Shown piece by piece: positions 35,601 through 42,934 of a DNA stretch of 64,000 nt; position 1 is the first letter of the stretch; each line of letters begins with the position of its first letter. The stretch lies in NCBI GenBank assembly GCA_964621755.1, contig CAZUPI010000003.1:1-64000 (forward strand), written 5' to 3'. Both the position numbers and the translations under genes were made by a program. Source of the stretch: UMGS1696 sp964621755. Its GTDB lineage: Bacteria > Bacillota > Clostridia > Oscillospirales > CAG-272. Under the pieces are notes generated by a model that searched no databases, was not told where the DNA came from, and was given only the letters and a program-made list of their open reading frames with translations.

Positions 35601-36054
35601 CGGTGTAGGCTATTACAGCGTAATACCGGAAGGTGCAGCCGTTCTTGTTCAGATGGACGGCGCTCGTGAACCCACTGAAGGCTTTATCCAGTCAATCACA
35701 GAAGAACAGGCAGCTGCATGCGAAGCATACCTGAATGATTCGGTACAGGGTATCGCATATAACGGCACAGACGCAGAGGGCAACCTTGTAAACATGGTAC
35801 TCTTTGCAAACTCCCTCACCAATAAGATTCACCAGCGTGATGAATATGCCTACATCAGCAACTTTATCTTCTCTAATCTTCTCGGTGATGCTTACGTAGC
35901 TGAGGCGCCTGTGGTTGAAGAAACTGTTGAGGTTGAAGAAGAAACTGTTGAGGTTGAAGAAGAAGCTGTCGAAGTTGAAGTTGAAGAAACCGTTGTCTTC
36001 AGCATTCCTGATCCCCACATTCTTCACTTCGTTAATAAGGCTTTGGATAAATAA
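32695..36054 (+). CDS. Secreted M14-family metallocarboxypeptidase
   Basis: 1119 residues. The signal peptide SLAALLILALALQLMPAVVSAEEE indicates export. The M14 zinc site is complete: H291 and E294 in SNIHANE, the substrate Arg in GYDLNRDN, H448 in LTEFHG and the catalytic E545 in YTVELPGYN. About 500 residues after the enzyme domain are not recognised; they include beta-rich and possible glutamine-amidotransferase-like parts. The tail before the end is an acidic repeat, VEVEEETVEVEEEAVEVEVE, followed by a short conserved-looking end FSIPDPHILHFVNKALDK. No sortase motif or SLH domain is seen. It probably trims C-terminal residues from peptides outside the cell. Codon use is strongly biased, suggesting high expression. 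Confidence 0.88.
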   Translation: MTHNTNASKKSLAALLILALALQLMPAVVSAEEEAAEAAVETPAAAIFENVSENGEDMISLSEAREYKAMIPVDGDVDITAVEWTLTRNEEKPYNDAEKYPNQMMGGALTEWVASNGEAFFSEVTTTIENIDGQNYVVAQFSNDSYFYGRDGSPDYSAPHANGGSYLDACGWFTLTASVDGEILGSVEVKITPYDDFHTMTEIYDEVDAMVDYAAENTSLYAERFSMGTSSGEIYEPMDMPYIIVADDASSVSAWLAFTEQAESNPTQTLADMEAGVYDDLRVPVMFSNIHANEVAAVDGIIDFGWMLLEAAAGDGVLTYNKLTGLTAEGEAQLAAEMEEQGMNVPDLIADMTEYLGFIKAGNSASGIVDLDKYYEQEEITVNVSEMLEDVFFILVPEENVEGREYVTRYASTGYDLNRDNSFQTTAETQNMQKLIGTFNPVSLTEFHGRVSTFQCEPCDPPHEPNFEYDLLAEHLIYGGEALGIAAVANNDTYNSYVIPQRDYLYSTTDEEGNVVPYWEPWDDMSTSYTPQFAMLHGTVSYTVELPGYNDAGAALVQYGCLGQSNYIAGEKLGYLTAQVKIFERGVTNANSDAYELVGQWFTDQYDNEGAEMELFRPEYDGEGQNGNFYPECYIIPLDAVNQTNLQAANDMMEWLSRNDVKILVTESEVEYDGVTYPAGTMIISMYQAKRSVANGALYDGTLIQQWTDLYSEGVTTFGETRGFDVVVVAEPAAYEAIAAVCGDWMDYEDCLAYLADVTSAFDGKTGDQVIISNASEDSTAAVNALLKAGETVAMVTDETSEYYADFVCSYDAWLTVADEYILTGTGISYDEVPTAQIITKAPTVYITGETSAESESGFVYTARVTNQNWNYDRLAMELMNFDVTSDVLAADAIVGASAPSEDAIAAIKTGTPYIGYSSKGGQGGGVLGDMLVRDSAYGMDCLAYVTYPTTSLVNASYIMDGDDVLYGYGVGYYSVIPEGAAVLVQMDGAREPTEGFIQSITEEQAAACEAYLNDSVQGIAYNGTDAEGNLVNMVLFANSLTNKIHQRDEYAYISNFIFSNLLGDAYVAEAPVVEETVEVEEETVEVEEEAVEVEVEETVVFSIPDPHILHFVNKALDK
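35911..35996 (+). repeat. Tandem GTTGA(G/A)GTTGAAGAAGAA repeats in the M14 tail
   Basis: Three to four imperfect repeats of about 21 bases code for the V-E-V-E-E-E linker. They are candidates for length variation by slippage. Confidence 0.75.
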
Positions 36055-36092
36055 TCATTCTTACGAAGTTATTCCATAGAGAATTCGATAAG

Positions 36093-36130
36093 AAAAACGT
36101 CCTCTTTCAGAAAGAGGACGTTTTCTTTAT
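36093..36130. terminator. Bidirectional terminator between M14 and GH43 genes
   Basis: AAAACGTCCTCTTTC pairs perfectly with GAAAGAGGACGTTTT, with an A/T-rich tract on both sides. It serves the convergent genes ending at 36054 and 36145. Confidence 0.93.
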
Positions 36131-36144
36131 ATATCAAGCTGTCT

Positions 36145-37035
36145 TTACCAAATTTTTTCAGTTTCATCCGCTGTAGGTCCGTGGACGACAAGAACATCCT
36201 CTCCGTTTTCACGGGGTACAAATTCTGCCCAGTCTACGCATGTCATGCGCGGATGAATTTCCGTCAGACTCCGGTGACAATGGTATACGCAAATCAGGCG
36301 GCTGCCATCCTTTGACGTAGTAAAACTGTGGTGCCCTGTACCGTATACGCGCTCTGATTTATGTAGAATGGGATTGCCCTCGTATTTGCGAAACGGCCCC
36401 AAAGGAGAGTCGGAAACCGCATAACCGATGGCGTAATCCGGACTGCGGTAGTGGTTAGCAGAGTAGGTCAGGTAGTATTTTCCCCCATGTTTCAGCACAA
36501 ATGGACCCTCTGTCACAAGACAGTCGCGTGTTTCCTAGTCCTCTTCCGCTTGAATAAGACGTACTTCCGCCGCCTCATCCATCGAGAGCATGTCGCCGCT
36601 CATTTTTGTTCCGTAGATTACGTTGCCGCCGTCAAAGCGTACGTAGTACAAATATACCTGCCCGTCGTCGTCCACGAAAAAGTGCCCGTCGATGCCGTTG
36701 CGCCGGCTGAGCCATTTTTTCGTCTCCTGCTTGAAAGGACCGAGTGGACTGTCAGATACTGCGACGCCGAGGTGCTCTTCGGAAGAGTACACCATGTAGA
36801 ATTTTCCATTCAAATACGTAACCTCAGGCGCCCAGAACCACTTTTCCCCCATTACCTCTTCTTTCCGCAGGCAGTAGCCACGATTCACCCAGTCCTTCAG
36901 GTTATCGGATTCGAAAACCTCATACCCGTCACGAGCGTTTGTGGAGTAGAGGTGATATTTTCCGTCATGGAGCAGCACGAATGGGTCAGCGCCTTCGCAT
37001 ACGGGATTACAGTACGTTTCACGATAGTTTTCCAT
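36145..37035 (-). pseudogene. GH43-family glycosidase with in-frame TAG
   Basis: The start ATG at 37035 has AAGGAG 7 bases upstream and a TATAAT further up. One frame runs the whole length except for TAG at 36535-36537 (codon 167). Before it: GADPFVLLHDGKYHLYS (base Asp D17) and NGIDGHFFVDDDGQVYLYYV (second Asp). After it: LVTEGPFVLKHGGKYYLTYSANHY with the general-acid Glu at codon 176. So the truncated product lacks the proton donor and cannot be a normal GH43 arabinosidase/xylosidase. The stop sits where the family often has Trp (EE-W-ETR), so TGG to TAG is the simplest event. There is no signal peptide. Total length about 296 codons is normal. Confidence 0.85.
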
Positions 37036-37171
37036 AAGCAATCTCCTTTTGCACTATTAAAGTTATCAATATTATACATTCTCTTTCCTAAGTGTTATTA
37101 GTATGTTAATTTCAAAAATATTTTTCATGTGGTACAGGCGATCTGCATAATCTTAAGGACGACCCACCTGA

Positions 37172-37393
37172 GCTGTGGGATACAATTGCCATGCCGATGT
37201 AGAAGGAGCCAAGCAGATGGTTGAAGATACGTATGGAGGGAACGCCGTATGGCAATCCCTGCGTGCAGTGCAGGAGGGCAGGATATATTATTTGGAAAAA
37301 ATACTTTTCCACAACAAGCCCAACAGCCGTTTTGGTGAAGCTTACCTGAAGCTGGCAGAGATTTTGTATCCGGATATAAATTTAGCTGAATAA
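37172..37393 (+). pseudogene. C-terminal fragment of a siderophore ABC binding protein
   Basis: About 73 codons open after a stop at 37169. The peptide AVWQSLRAVQEGRIYYLEK then LFHNKPNSRFGEAYLKLAEILYP is the usual end of iron(III)-siderophore/cobalamin binding proteins. Nothing upstream encodes the remaining 250 or so residues, signal peptide or lipobox, so this is a remnant. No permease or ATPase of that type is nearby. Confidence 0.75.
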
Positions 37394-37599
37394 ATTGAGA
37401 AGACAGCAGCCGCTGCAGCGAGTCCATATCTTTTTTCACCCAGATAAAAAGGTTTGGCGGGGGCTCTGGGGGAACCTTTCCTAAAAAGGTTCCCCCAGTT
37501 TATTTTTCCTCAACGTCCGCCCTGTTTGTCAATTAATCATTGCTCGACAAAACGGGGAAAATATGCTATCCTAATTTTTACAGAAAGGCGGTATAACTC
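37394..37599 (+). other. Intergenic region before the XRE/ABC operon
   Basis: It contains the strong hairpin at 37466-37507, then AT-rich sequence. GACAAAACGGGGAAAATATGCTATCCT (split here only for reference, about 37546-37572) ends in a weak -10-like TATCCT. AAAGGCGG lies before the ATG at 37600. No gene seen. Confidence 0.4.
37466..37507 (+). terminator. Intrinsic terminator after the siderophore-protein fragment
   Basis: CTGGGGGAACCTTT pairs perfectly with AAAGGTTCCCCCAG, then TTTATTTTT. It insulates the regulator at 37600. Confidence 0.92.
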
Positions 37600-38301
37600 A
37601 TGTTTGATACCAAAAAATTCGGCGGATTCTTATCCCAGCTGCGAAAAAAAGCTGATATGACACAAGTCGAGCTTGCCGACCGGCTGAATCTGACCCGGCA
37701 GGCAGTTTCCCGATATGAGCACGGCGACAGCTTTCCCGACGTCTCTATCCTCATTTTGATTGCGGATATCTTCCATATTTCTCTCGATGAGCTCATCAGC
37801 TCCGGGGAGCCCACGCGTGGAGAATCCCAAATTCTCAAGGGTGTGGCTGTGGGCAGCGAGAACATCGCGGCGGATAACATTGAGGATATCGTGAACCTCG
37901 CCCCTTTTTTAAAGCCCAGTGTATTGACCAGACTTTCCTCCGGTTTGTCCGCACAGGGGATTGATATCTCCAATGTGGTTGCGCTTGCGGAATATCTGAA
38001 CGACGACAGCGTGATTGAAATGCTGGAAAACGCAAAATTTGAGACCATAAGCCCGGAACTGATAGAAAAGCTCATGCCGCTGCTCGACGGCAAATCGAAA
38101 TCTACCATTTTCCAAAAAATTTTAATCGGAGAAATGGACTGGCATTTTCTTCGACCGATGCTGCTGTACACGGAGGATGACCTGCGTAGTCAAATTGAAG
38201 CCGCTGTCGTGGAAGGCGCTTTGCCGTGGGATGCGCTTGATTTAATGCGGGAAGCATGGAAGGATGTGTGGGAACGGCAGAGAAAGAACGGCGAGTTATG
38301 A
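37600..38301 (+). CDS. XRE-family transcriptional regulator
   Basis: 233 residues. Residues 8-65 are a Cro/CI helix-turn-helix: FLSQLRKKADMTQVELADRLNLTRQAVSRYEHGDSFPDVSILILIADIF, of the kind common before exporter genes. The other 165 residues form a helical domain with repeated short units (LAPFLKPSVLTRLSSGL; LMPLLDGKSKSTIFQKIL) that may sense a ligand; it is not recognised. Its last codon overlaps the start of the ABC exporter (ATGA), so regulator and exporter are coupled, which points to control of the exporter by its own substrate. Confidence 0.87.
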   Translation: MFDTKKFGGFLSQLRKKADMTQVELADRLNLTRQAVSRYEHGDSFPDVSILILIADIFHISLDELISSGEPTRGESQILKGVAVGSENIAADNIEDIVNLAPFLKPSVLTRLSSGLSAQGIDISNVVALAEYLNDDSVIEMLENAKFETISPELIEKLMPLLDGKSKSTIFQKILIGEMDWHFLRPMLLYTEDDLRSQIEAAVVEGALPWDALDLMREAWKDVWERQRKNGEL

Positions 38302-40079
38302 AAAGACGTTTGAAAAATATGGTCTACTTGCTCTCCTATGCGTGGGGAAAAGGCAGACTTATCTTTTTCACTACAGCGGGAACAGCGACGTTTCACGCGT
38401 TGCTTCCTCTTATCGATATTGCGGGTCTTGGACTTGTTGTCGAGGCGCTGACGAATGGAAAGTCCAAACAGGATGTGGTACGGCTGATTCTGTTATATCT
38501 GGCGCTTAATCTCGTAATTGCGGTTTTGAAGCAGCTTTTGACGCTGGCGGACAACAATATAAAGCGCAAAGTGTCCGATATCACCCAACTCGACTATATG
38601 CGAGACTGCATCTACATCAACTATCACTATGCGCAGGACGGCAGTATTCTTGACCTCAAAAAGAAATCTATGGGGACGCATCCCGTGTGGTTCCTGAATA
38701 ATCTCGGGGTGCTGCTCCAATATCTTGTGCAGTTTGCGGGCGTGGCGTACCTTTTTGCCGTGTTCAGTCCGCTGTTTCTTTTTCTCCTTCTTCTGACCTC
38801 TGCCTTCTCCCTCTATCTTTCCTTCAGAGAGCAGCGGTTGGATTTTGAATATCGGAACGACAGTGCAGAGGATGAGCGAATGATGGCGTACTTATACGAA
38901 ACCATGTCGGATGACCGTTATGCGAAAGAGGTGCGCATCAACCGCGCAGGAGGGCTTCTTGAAACGAAGTATTCAGAACGGTATGCGAGTTTTATGCGGA
39001 GACGAAAGCATCTCGCCAATCAAACCTTGGGAATCCATACAGTCAGTACCGTCATTACGATTATCCAGACGGCAGCGATGTATCTGTATTTTTCCTATCA
39101 GGTTTCCATTTCCGAAATCAGCATCGGTGAGTATACGGTTTTGCTTGGTGCAACGACACTTCTGACTTCCCTTTTGGTCGGATTTTTTCATCATACAGCC
39201 AGCCGCGGTACGCTGGACTATACGGAACTGTTTCGACAATACCGGAACCATGCGGCACAAAACAGCGGCATTTTTGCAAGCTGCGCCCTTTCTATGCCCG
39301 AAATCGACCGACAAAGCCTGCGGATTTCATTTGAAAACGTTTCGTTTACCTACCCCGGTGCGGAGCATCCGATTCTTGAAGCCGTCAGCTTCACTATAGA
39401 GCCGGGAGAGAAAATCGGAATTGTGGGACTGAACGGCTCGGGTAAAACCACCCTGATCAAGCTCCTGTGCCGTCTGTATGACCCGACTGACGGCAGAATT
39501 ACCCTAAACGGTATCGATATCCGAAACATTCCGCATAACGAATACACAAAGCTCATCGGGATTGTCCTACAGGACTTTTGCCTGTTTGCCTACTCGGTGA
39601 AGGAAAATGTGGTATTCGATTCGCCGGCGGATGAAGAGCGGTTTGGGGCAAGCATCCAAAAAAGCGGTCTTTCAGATAAAATCGCGTCTCTGCGTGACGG
39701 CGTGCATACCTCCGTTTATAAAACGTTCGACGACAGCGGAGTGGAGTTCTCCGGCGGGGAAGGGCAGAAGCTCGCACTTGCCCGCGCCATCTATAAAGAA
39801 GCCGGCATTCTGATTCTCGATGAACCGACCTCGGCCCTCGACCCCTTGGCTGAGCACAAGTTGTTTTCCAGCCTTTCCGAAATTGCCGACGGGAAAACTA
39901 CTTTGTTTATCTCCCATCGACTGTCGTCCACAAAATTTTGTGACCGGATTCTGGTACTCGCGGACGGAAAAATCGCGGAAACCGGCAGCCACGGGGAACT
40001 GATGCGGAAAAACGGGATTTACGCCGATTTATTTTCCGCACAGGCGAGATATTACGAAGCACCGGAGGCAATAAAATGA
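38298..40079 (+). CDS. ABC exporter subunit (second pair, first gene)
   Basis: 593 residues from the ATG at 38298. Membrane helices fill residues 15-330 (LIFFTTAGTATFHALLPLIDIAGLGLVVEAL; LFAVFSPLFLFLLLLTSAFSLYL). The ATPase domain has Walker A GLNGSGKTT, signature EFSGGEGQKLALARA and Walker B ILILDEPTSALD with the catalytic Glu. The signature has GGEGQ rather than GGQ-Q, a mild deviation typical of this clostridial exporter subfamily. The stop overlaps the partner start. Confidence 0.9.
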   Translation: MKRRLKNMVYLLSYAWGKGRLIFFTTAGTATFHALLPLIDIAGLGLVVEALTNGKSKQDVVRLILLYLALNLVIAVLKQLLTLADNNIKRKVSDITQLDYMRDCIYINYHYAQDGSILDLKKKSMGTHPVWFLNNLGVLLQYLVQFAGVAYLFAVFSPLFLFLLLLTSAFSLYLSFREQRLDFEYRNDSAEDERMMAYLYETMSDDRYAKEVRINRAGGLLETKYSERYASFMRRRKHLANQTLGIHTVSTVITIIQTAAMYLYFSYQVSISEISIGEYTVLLGATTLLTSLLVGFFHHTASRGTLDYTELFRQYRNHAAQNSGIFASCALSMPEIDRQSLRISFENVSFTYPGAEHPILEAVSFTIEPGEKIGIVGLNGSGKTTLIKLLCRLYDPTDGRITLNGIDIRNIPHNEYTKLIGIVLQDFCLFAYSVKENVVFDSPADEERFGASIQKSGLSDKIASLRDGVHTSVYKTFDDSGVEFSGGEGQKLALARAIYKEAGILILDEPTSALDPLAEHKLFSSLSEIADGKTTLFISHRLSSTKFCDRILVLADGKIAETGSHGELMRKNGIYADLFSAQARYYEAPEAIK

Positions 40080-41845
40080 AAAAGCGAATGCATAAATTAC
40101 GAATTCCCTATGAAATTCTCCGGCTTCTGACAGAATATGAGCCGTCGTATCTTTGGTGGTCTCTGCCGCAGATTGTGACAAGCTCCCTTCTCCCCCTGCT
40201 TGCCGTCTACATGCCAAAACGGATTCTGGAGACCCTGACTGACGGGAGTCCGTATCTGTCGACAGCTCGCGTGATTGCAATATATTGTGGGATTTTACTG
40301 CTGCTGCGCATTCTGAATGATTTTTTTTCATACAATAGTGAGCTTGCGGCGGAACAATTTGCAGAGCATCTTCGGTTTGAAATCGGGAAAATAACCATGC
40401 GGCTGGAAATGAAGGATATCGAAACCGCTACCCAACGGGAAATCATTCAGATGGCAAATAACGCCGCAGGCCTGACGGAAATACTCGGGATTATCAAACA
40501 GATGCTCTCCAATATTATCAGCATTGCGGGGCTTGCGTGGATTACCGTACAGCTGAACGCGGTCTTTCTGCTTGCGATTTTTGTGGTCTTATCGGTCAAA
40601 ACGCTGTTCACCTGCCTGCAGTTCAAATACAGAAAAAAATCACGTGAACTATCTGCCAGAAACGACCGTATCGGGAGCTATCTGAATGGACTAGCGTATT
40701 TTAATCACGGCGCGGAAAAAGAACTGCGTCTGAACAATCTTCAGAAATGGTTCATGGGTAAAATTGTAAAGTATCGCGGTGAAATGCTTCGGATACAATA
40801 CCGGGAGTTTCGTCAATATGCGATTTTTGAGAGTATCATGGCGGTATTGATGGCTGTGCAGTCGCTGGTGGTTCTCCTGCTCCTTGGGGAAAACTATATA
40901 GACCGCACGATTACCATTGCGGATTTCACCATGTATTTTTCTGCTGTGACGACGCTGACCACCTCTCTTCATGCTTTTACGCAGCAAATCAGGAGATACA
41001 ACGAACAGGTCTTGAATTTTATAGATTACCGAAAGCTGCTCGAACTGCTGTCAAGGAGAGAAAACGACACGCCGGGTCACTCGACGGGGATTCCGAAGCA
41101 GATTCAAATTGTCTTTGATGACGTATCGTTTGCCTATCCGGGAAGTGACAAAAACGCACTGGAACACATCCGTCTCACCATATCAGATGGGGAAAAGCTC
41201 ATGCTCGTAGGCCTGAACGGCTCGGGAAAAACAACGCTCATCAAGCTGTTATGCAAATTGTACCGCCCGACGGCGGGAACAATCACGCTGAACGGGCAGG
41301 ATATCTGGAGTATTCCAAACCGTGTATATTATCAAGGGGTCAGTGCGGTATTTCAGGATTATAAAAATTTCGCCTTTTCGCTCGCGGAAAATATTTTGTT
41401 GAATGAGACGCCGGAGCGAAAACGGATTGCCGCGATTTTGAGAGAGCTTGGAATGGAAGAATTCCTGAAGACGTCGCCGAAAGGCTTAGATACCTGTCTG
41501 ACAAGGAATTTTGATTCGGACGGAGTGGAACTATCGGGAGGACAGGACCAGAAACTTGCCATTGCCCGGGCGATTTATAAAAATACGCCGCTGTTGATTC
41601 TCGATGAGCCTACTGCCTCACTGGATGCAAAGGCCGAAAGCGAGCTTTATATGGATTTCTGGAAAATGGCACGCGGAAAAACCGCAATTTTTATCAGTCA
41701 TCGTCTGGCGGCATCCACTTTGGCGGAGCGAATTGCCATATTAGAGAACGGAAAAATTGTGGAGTATGGCAGTCATACGGAGCTTTTAGAGCACGGCGGA
41801 CTGTATGCGGATATGTATGCGAAGCAGAGCAGACCGTATGCCTGA
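40076..41845 (+). CDS. ABC exporter subunit (second pair, second gene)
   Basis: 589 residues. Six-helix domain then ATPase domain: Walker A GLNGSGKTT, signature ELSGGQDQKLAIARA, Walker B LLILDEPTASLD. Both subunits of this pair keep the catalytic Glu, unlike the pair at 25-28.5 kb, so both ATP sites may work. The substrate is not known; peptide or antimicrobial export under the XRE regulator is plausible. No peptide precursor, C39 protease domain or modification enzyme lies nearby. Confidence 0.9.
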   Translation: MKKRMHKLRIPYEILRLLTEYEPSYLWWSLPQIVTSSLLPLLAVYMPKRILETLTDGSPYLSTARVIAIYCGILLLLRILNDFFSYNSELAAEQFAEHLRFEIGKITMRLEMKDIETATQREIIQMANNAAGLTEILGIIKQMLSNIISIAGLAWITVQLNAVFLLAIFVVLSVKTLFTCLQFKYRKKSRELSARNDRIGSYLNGLAYFNHGAEKELRLNNLQKWFMGKIVKYRGEMLRIQYREFRQYAIFESIMAVLMAVQSLVVLLLLGENYIDRTITIADFTMYFSAVTTLTTSLHAFTQQIRRYNEQVLNFIDYRKLLELLSRRENDTPGHSTGIPKQIQIVFDDVSFAYPGSDKNALEHIRLTISDGEKLMLVGLNGSGKTTLIKLLCKLYRPTAGTITLNGQDIWSIPNRVYYQGVSAVFQDYKNFAFSLAENILLNETPERKRIAAILRELGMEEFLKTSPKGLDTCLTRNFDSDGVELSGGQDQKLAIARAIYKNTPLLILDEPTASLDAKAESELYMDFWKMARGKTAIFISHRLAASTLAERIAILENGKIVEYGSHTELLEHGGLYADMYAKQSRPYA

Positions 41846-41964
41846 CGCAATGCAGAACTTTGGGTGTAGTTTTAATTTCTATGTTTTCTCTCGAAAAAAG
41901 TCGGCCCCGCAAGCCGTGTGACCGCCGCAGATACTTGAAATTAAGGAATAATTATGGTATCATA

Positions 41965-41994
41965 TTGACAATACTATCGATACTTGAATGATAC
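41965..41994 (+). promoter_or_regulatory. Promoter of the small membrane protein gene
   Basis: TTGACA (41965-41970), 18 nt, TGATAC (41989-41994). CTATCGATAC and GGTATCGATA around it form a loose inverted repeat. Confidence 0.5.
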
Positions 41995-42012
41995 GATATA
42001 TGAGGTATCGAT

Positions 42013-42138
42013 ATGCGCGCTTACCATTTTTTTATGAAATTCATGCGGAGCTTTTTTATCGGCTTTTGTGCAGCCGCAGCTATCCTGACGATTCTCGCCG
42101 CCGCGGGAATGGTCGTATACCGGATGTATCTGGTGTAA
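42013..42138 (+). CDS. Small membrane protein, 41 residues
   Basis: Short frame MRAYHFFMKFMRSFFIGF then CAAAAILTILAAAGMVVY and RMYLV. It has a basic, aromatic N-terminus and one clear membrane helix, and would be placed with the N-terminus inside. GAGG lies 8-9 bases before the ATG and a TTGACA promoter precedes it. It sits 49 bases before the pseudouridine synthase start, so they may be cotranscribed. No family recognised. Confidence 0.55.
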   Translation: MRAYHFFMKFMRSFFIGFCAAAAILTILAAAGMVVYRMYLV

Positions 42139-42187
42139 TGTGGGGAGCGAAAGCAGCTTCCGCACATCCGAGGGAGGATTGCACCCG

Positions 42188-42877
42188 ATGCGCCTTGATA
42201 AATATCTGGCCGACAGCGGCATGTTCTCGCGCAGTGAGGCGGGACGCGCCGTCCGTTCGGGAAGAGTTGCTGTGGATGGAGCTGCTGTCCGCGATCCGTC
42301 CGTGAAGATTGACGAAAATACTGCCGCCGTAACGGTTGACGGTCAGACAGTGCGATGGTCGAAGTATAAGTACATTATGCTCAATAAACCGGCGGACTAT
42401 GTAAGCACGACCGACAACGATCCAAAATCGGTCATGAAGCTGCTTCCTCAGGAGTTCTCAAGGCTCGGTATGTTCCCCTGCGGCAGACTTGACATGGATA
42501 CTGTCGGACTTCTGCTTGTCACAAACGACGGTCCGACTGCGCACGGGCTTTTGTCCCCCAAGCATCACCGTGAAAAGACGTACCGCTTCACATGCCTGCC
42601 TCTCACGATGGACATGAAGCGAAAGCTTGAGTCCGGGGTTACGCTGTCTGACTTCACCTCAAAGCCGTGCATCGTACAGCTTGATGACGCCACCCATGGT
42701 CAAATCACCGTCACGGAAGGAAAGTACCATCAAATTAAGCGGATGTTCCACGCGGTGGGCAGCGAGATAACGTATCTCGAACGCCTGACCTTTGCGGGCC
42801 TTACGCTGGATAAAAAACTGGAGCGCGGTCAGTGGCGCGAGCTCACTGATGAGGAAATCAACATTTTAACAAAGTAA
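42188..42877 (+). CDS. 16S rRNA pseudouridine synthase, RsuA family
   Basis: 229 residues from the ATG at 42188, with GGGAGG upstream. An N-terminal S4 RNA-binding domain (MRLDKYLADSGMFSRSEAGRAVRSGRVAVDG) precedes the catalytic domain with CGRLDMDTVGLLLVTNDG, where the Asp in GRLD is the universal catalytic residue. KYHQIKRMFHAVG is the family's RNA-contact motif. RsuA converts a uridine in small-subunit rRNA to pseudouridine; RluB/E/F-like large-subunit specificity is possible. Confidence 0.92.
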   Translation: MRLDKYLADSGMFSRSEAGRAVRSGRVAVDGAAVRDPSVKIDENTAAVTVDGQTVRWSKYKYIMLNKPADYVSTTDNDPKSVMKLLPQEFSRLGMFPCGRLDMDTVGLLLVTNDGPTAHGLLSPKHHREKTYRFTCLPLTMDMKRKLESGVTLSDFTSKPCIVQLDDATHGQITVTEGKYHQIKRMFHAVGSEITYLERLTFAGLTLDKKLERGQWRELTDEEINILTK

Positions 42878-42934
42878 CGTGGAGGGGTTCGGGAAAAGCC
42901 GTACCCTTTCCGAAGCTTTACACCGGAGAAAACA

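Noticed and set aside
9724..36537. Stop-codon reassignment explaining the in-frame TAA and TAG
   Set aside because: Two different stop codons are involved, other lesions are frameshifts, and dozens of genes here end normally at TAA, TAG and TGA.
37600..41845. A bacteriocin or lantibiotic cluster around the second ABC exporter
   Set aside because: No precursor peptide, modification enzyme or C39 peptidase domain is present nearby; regulator plus exporter alone is not enough.
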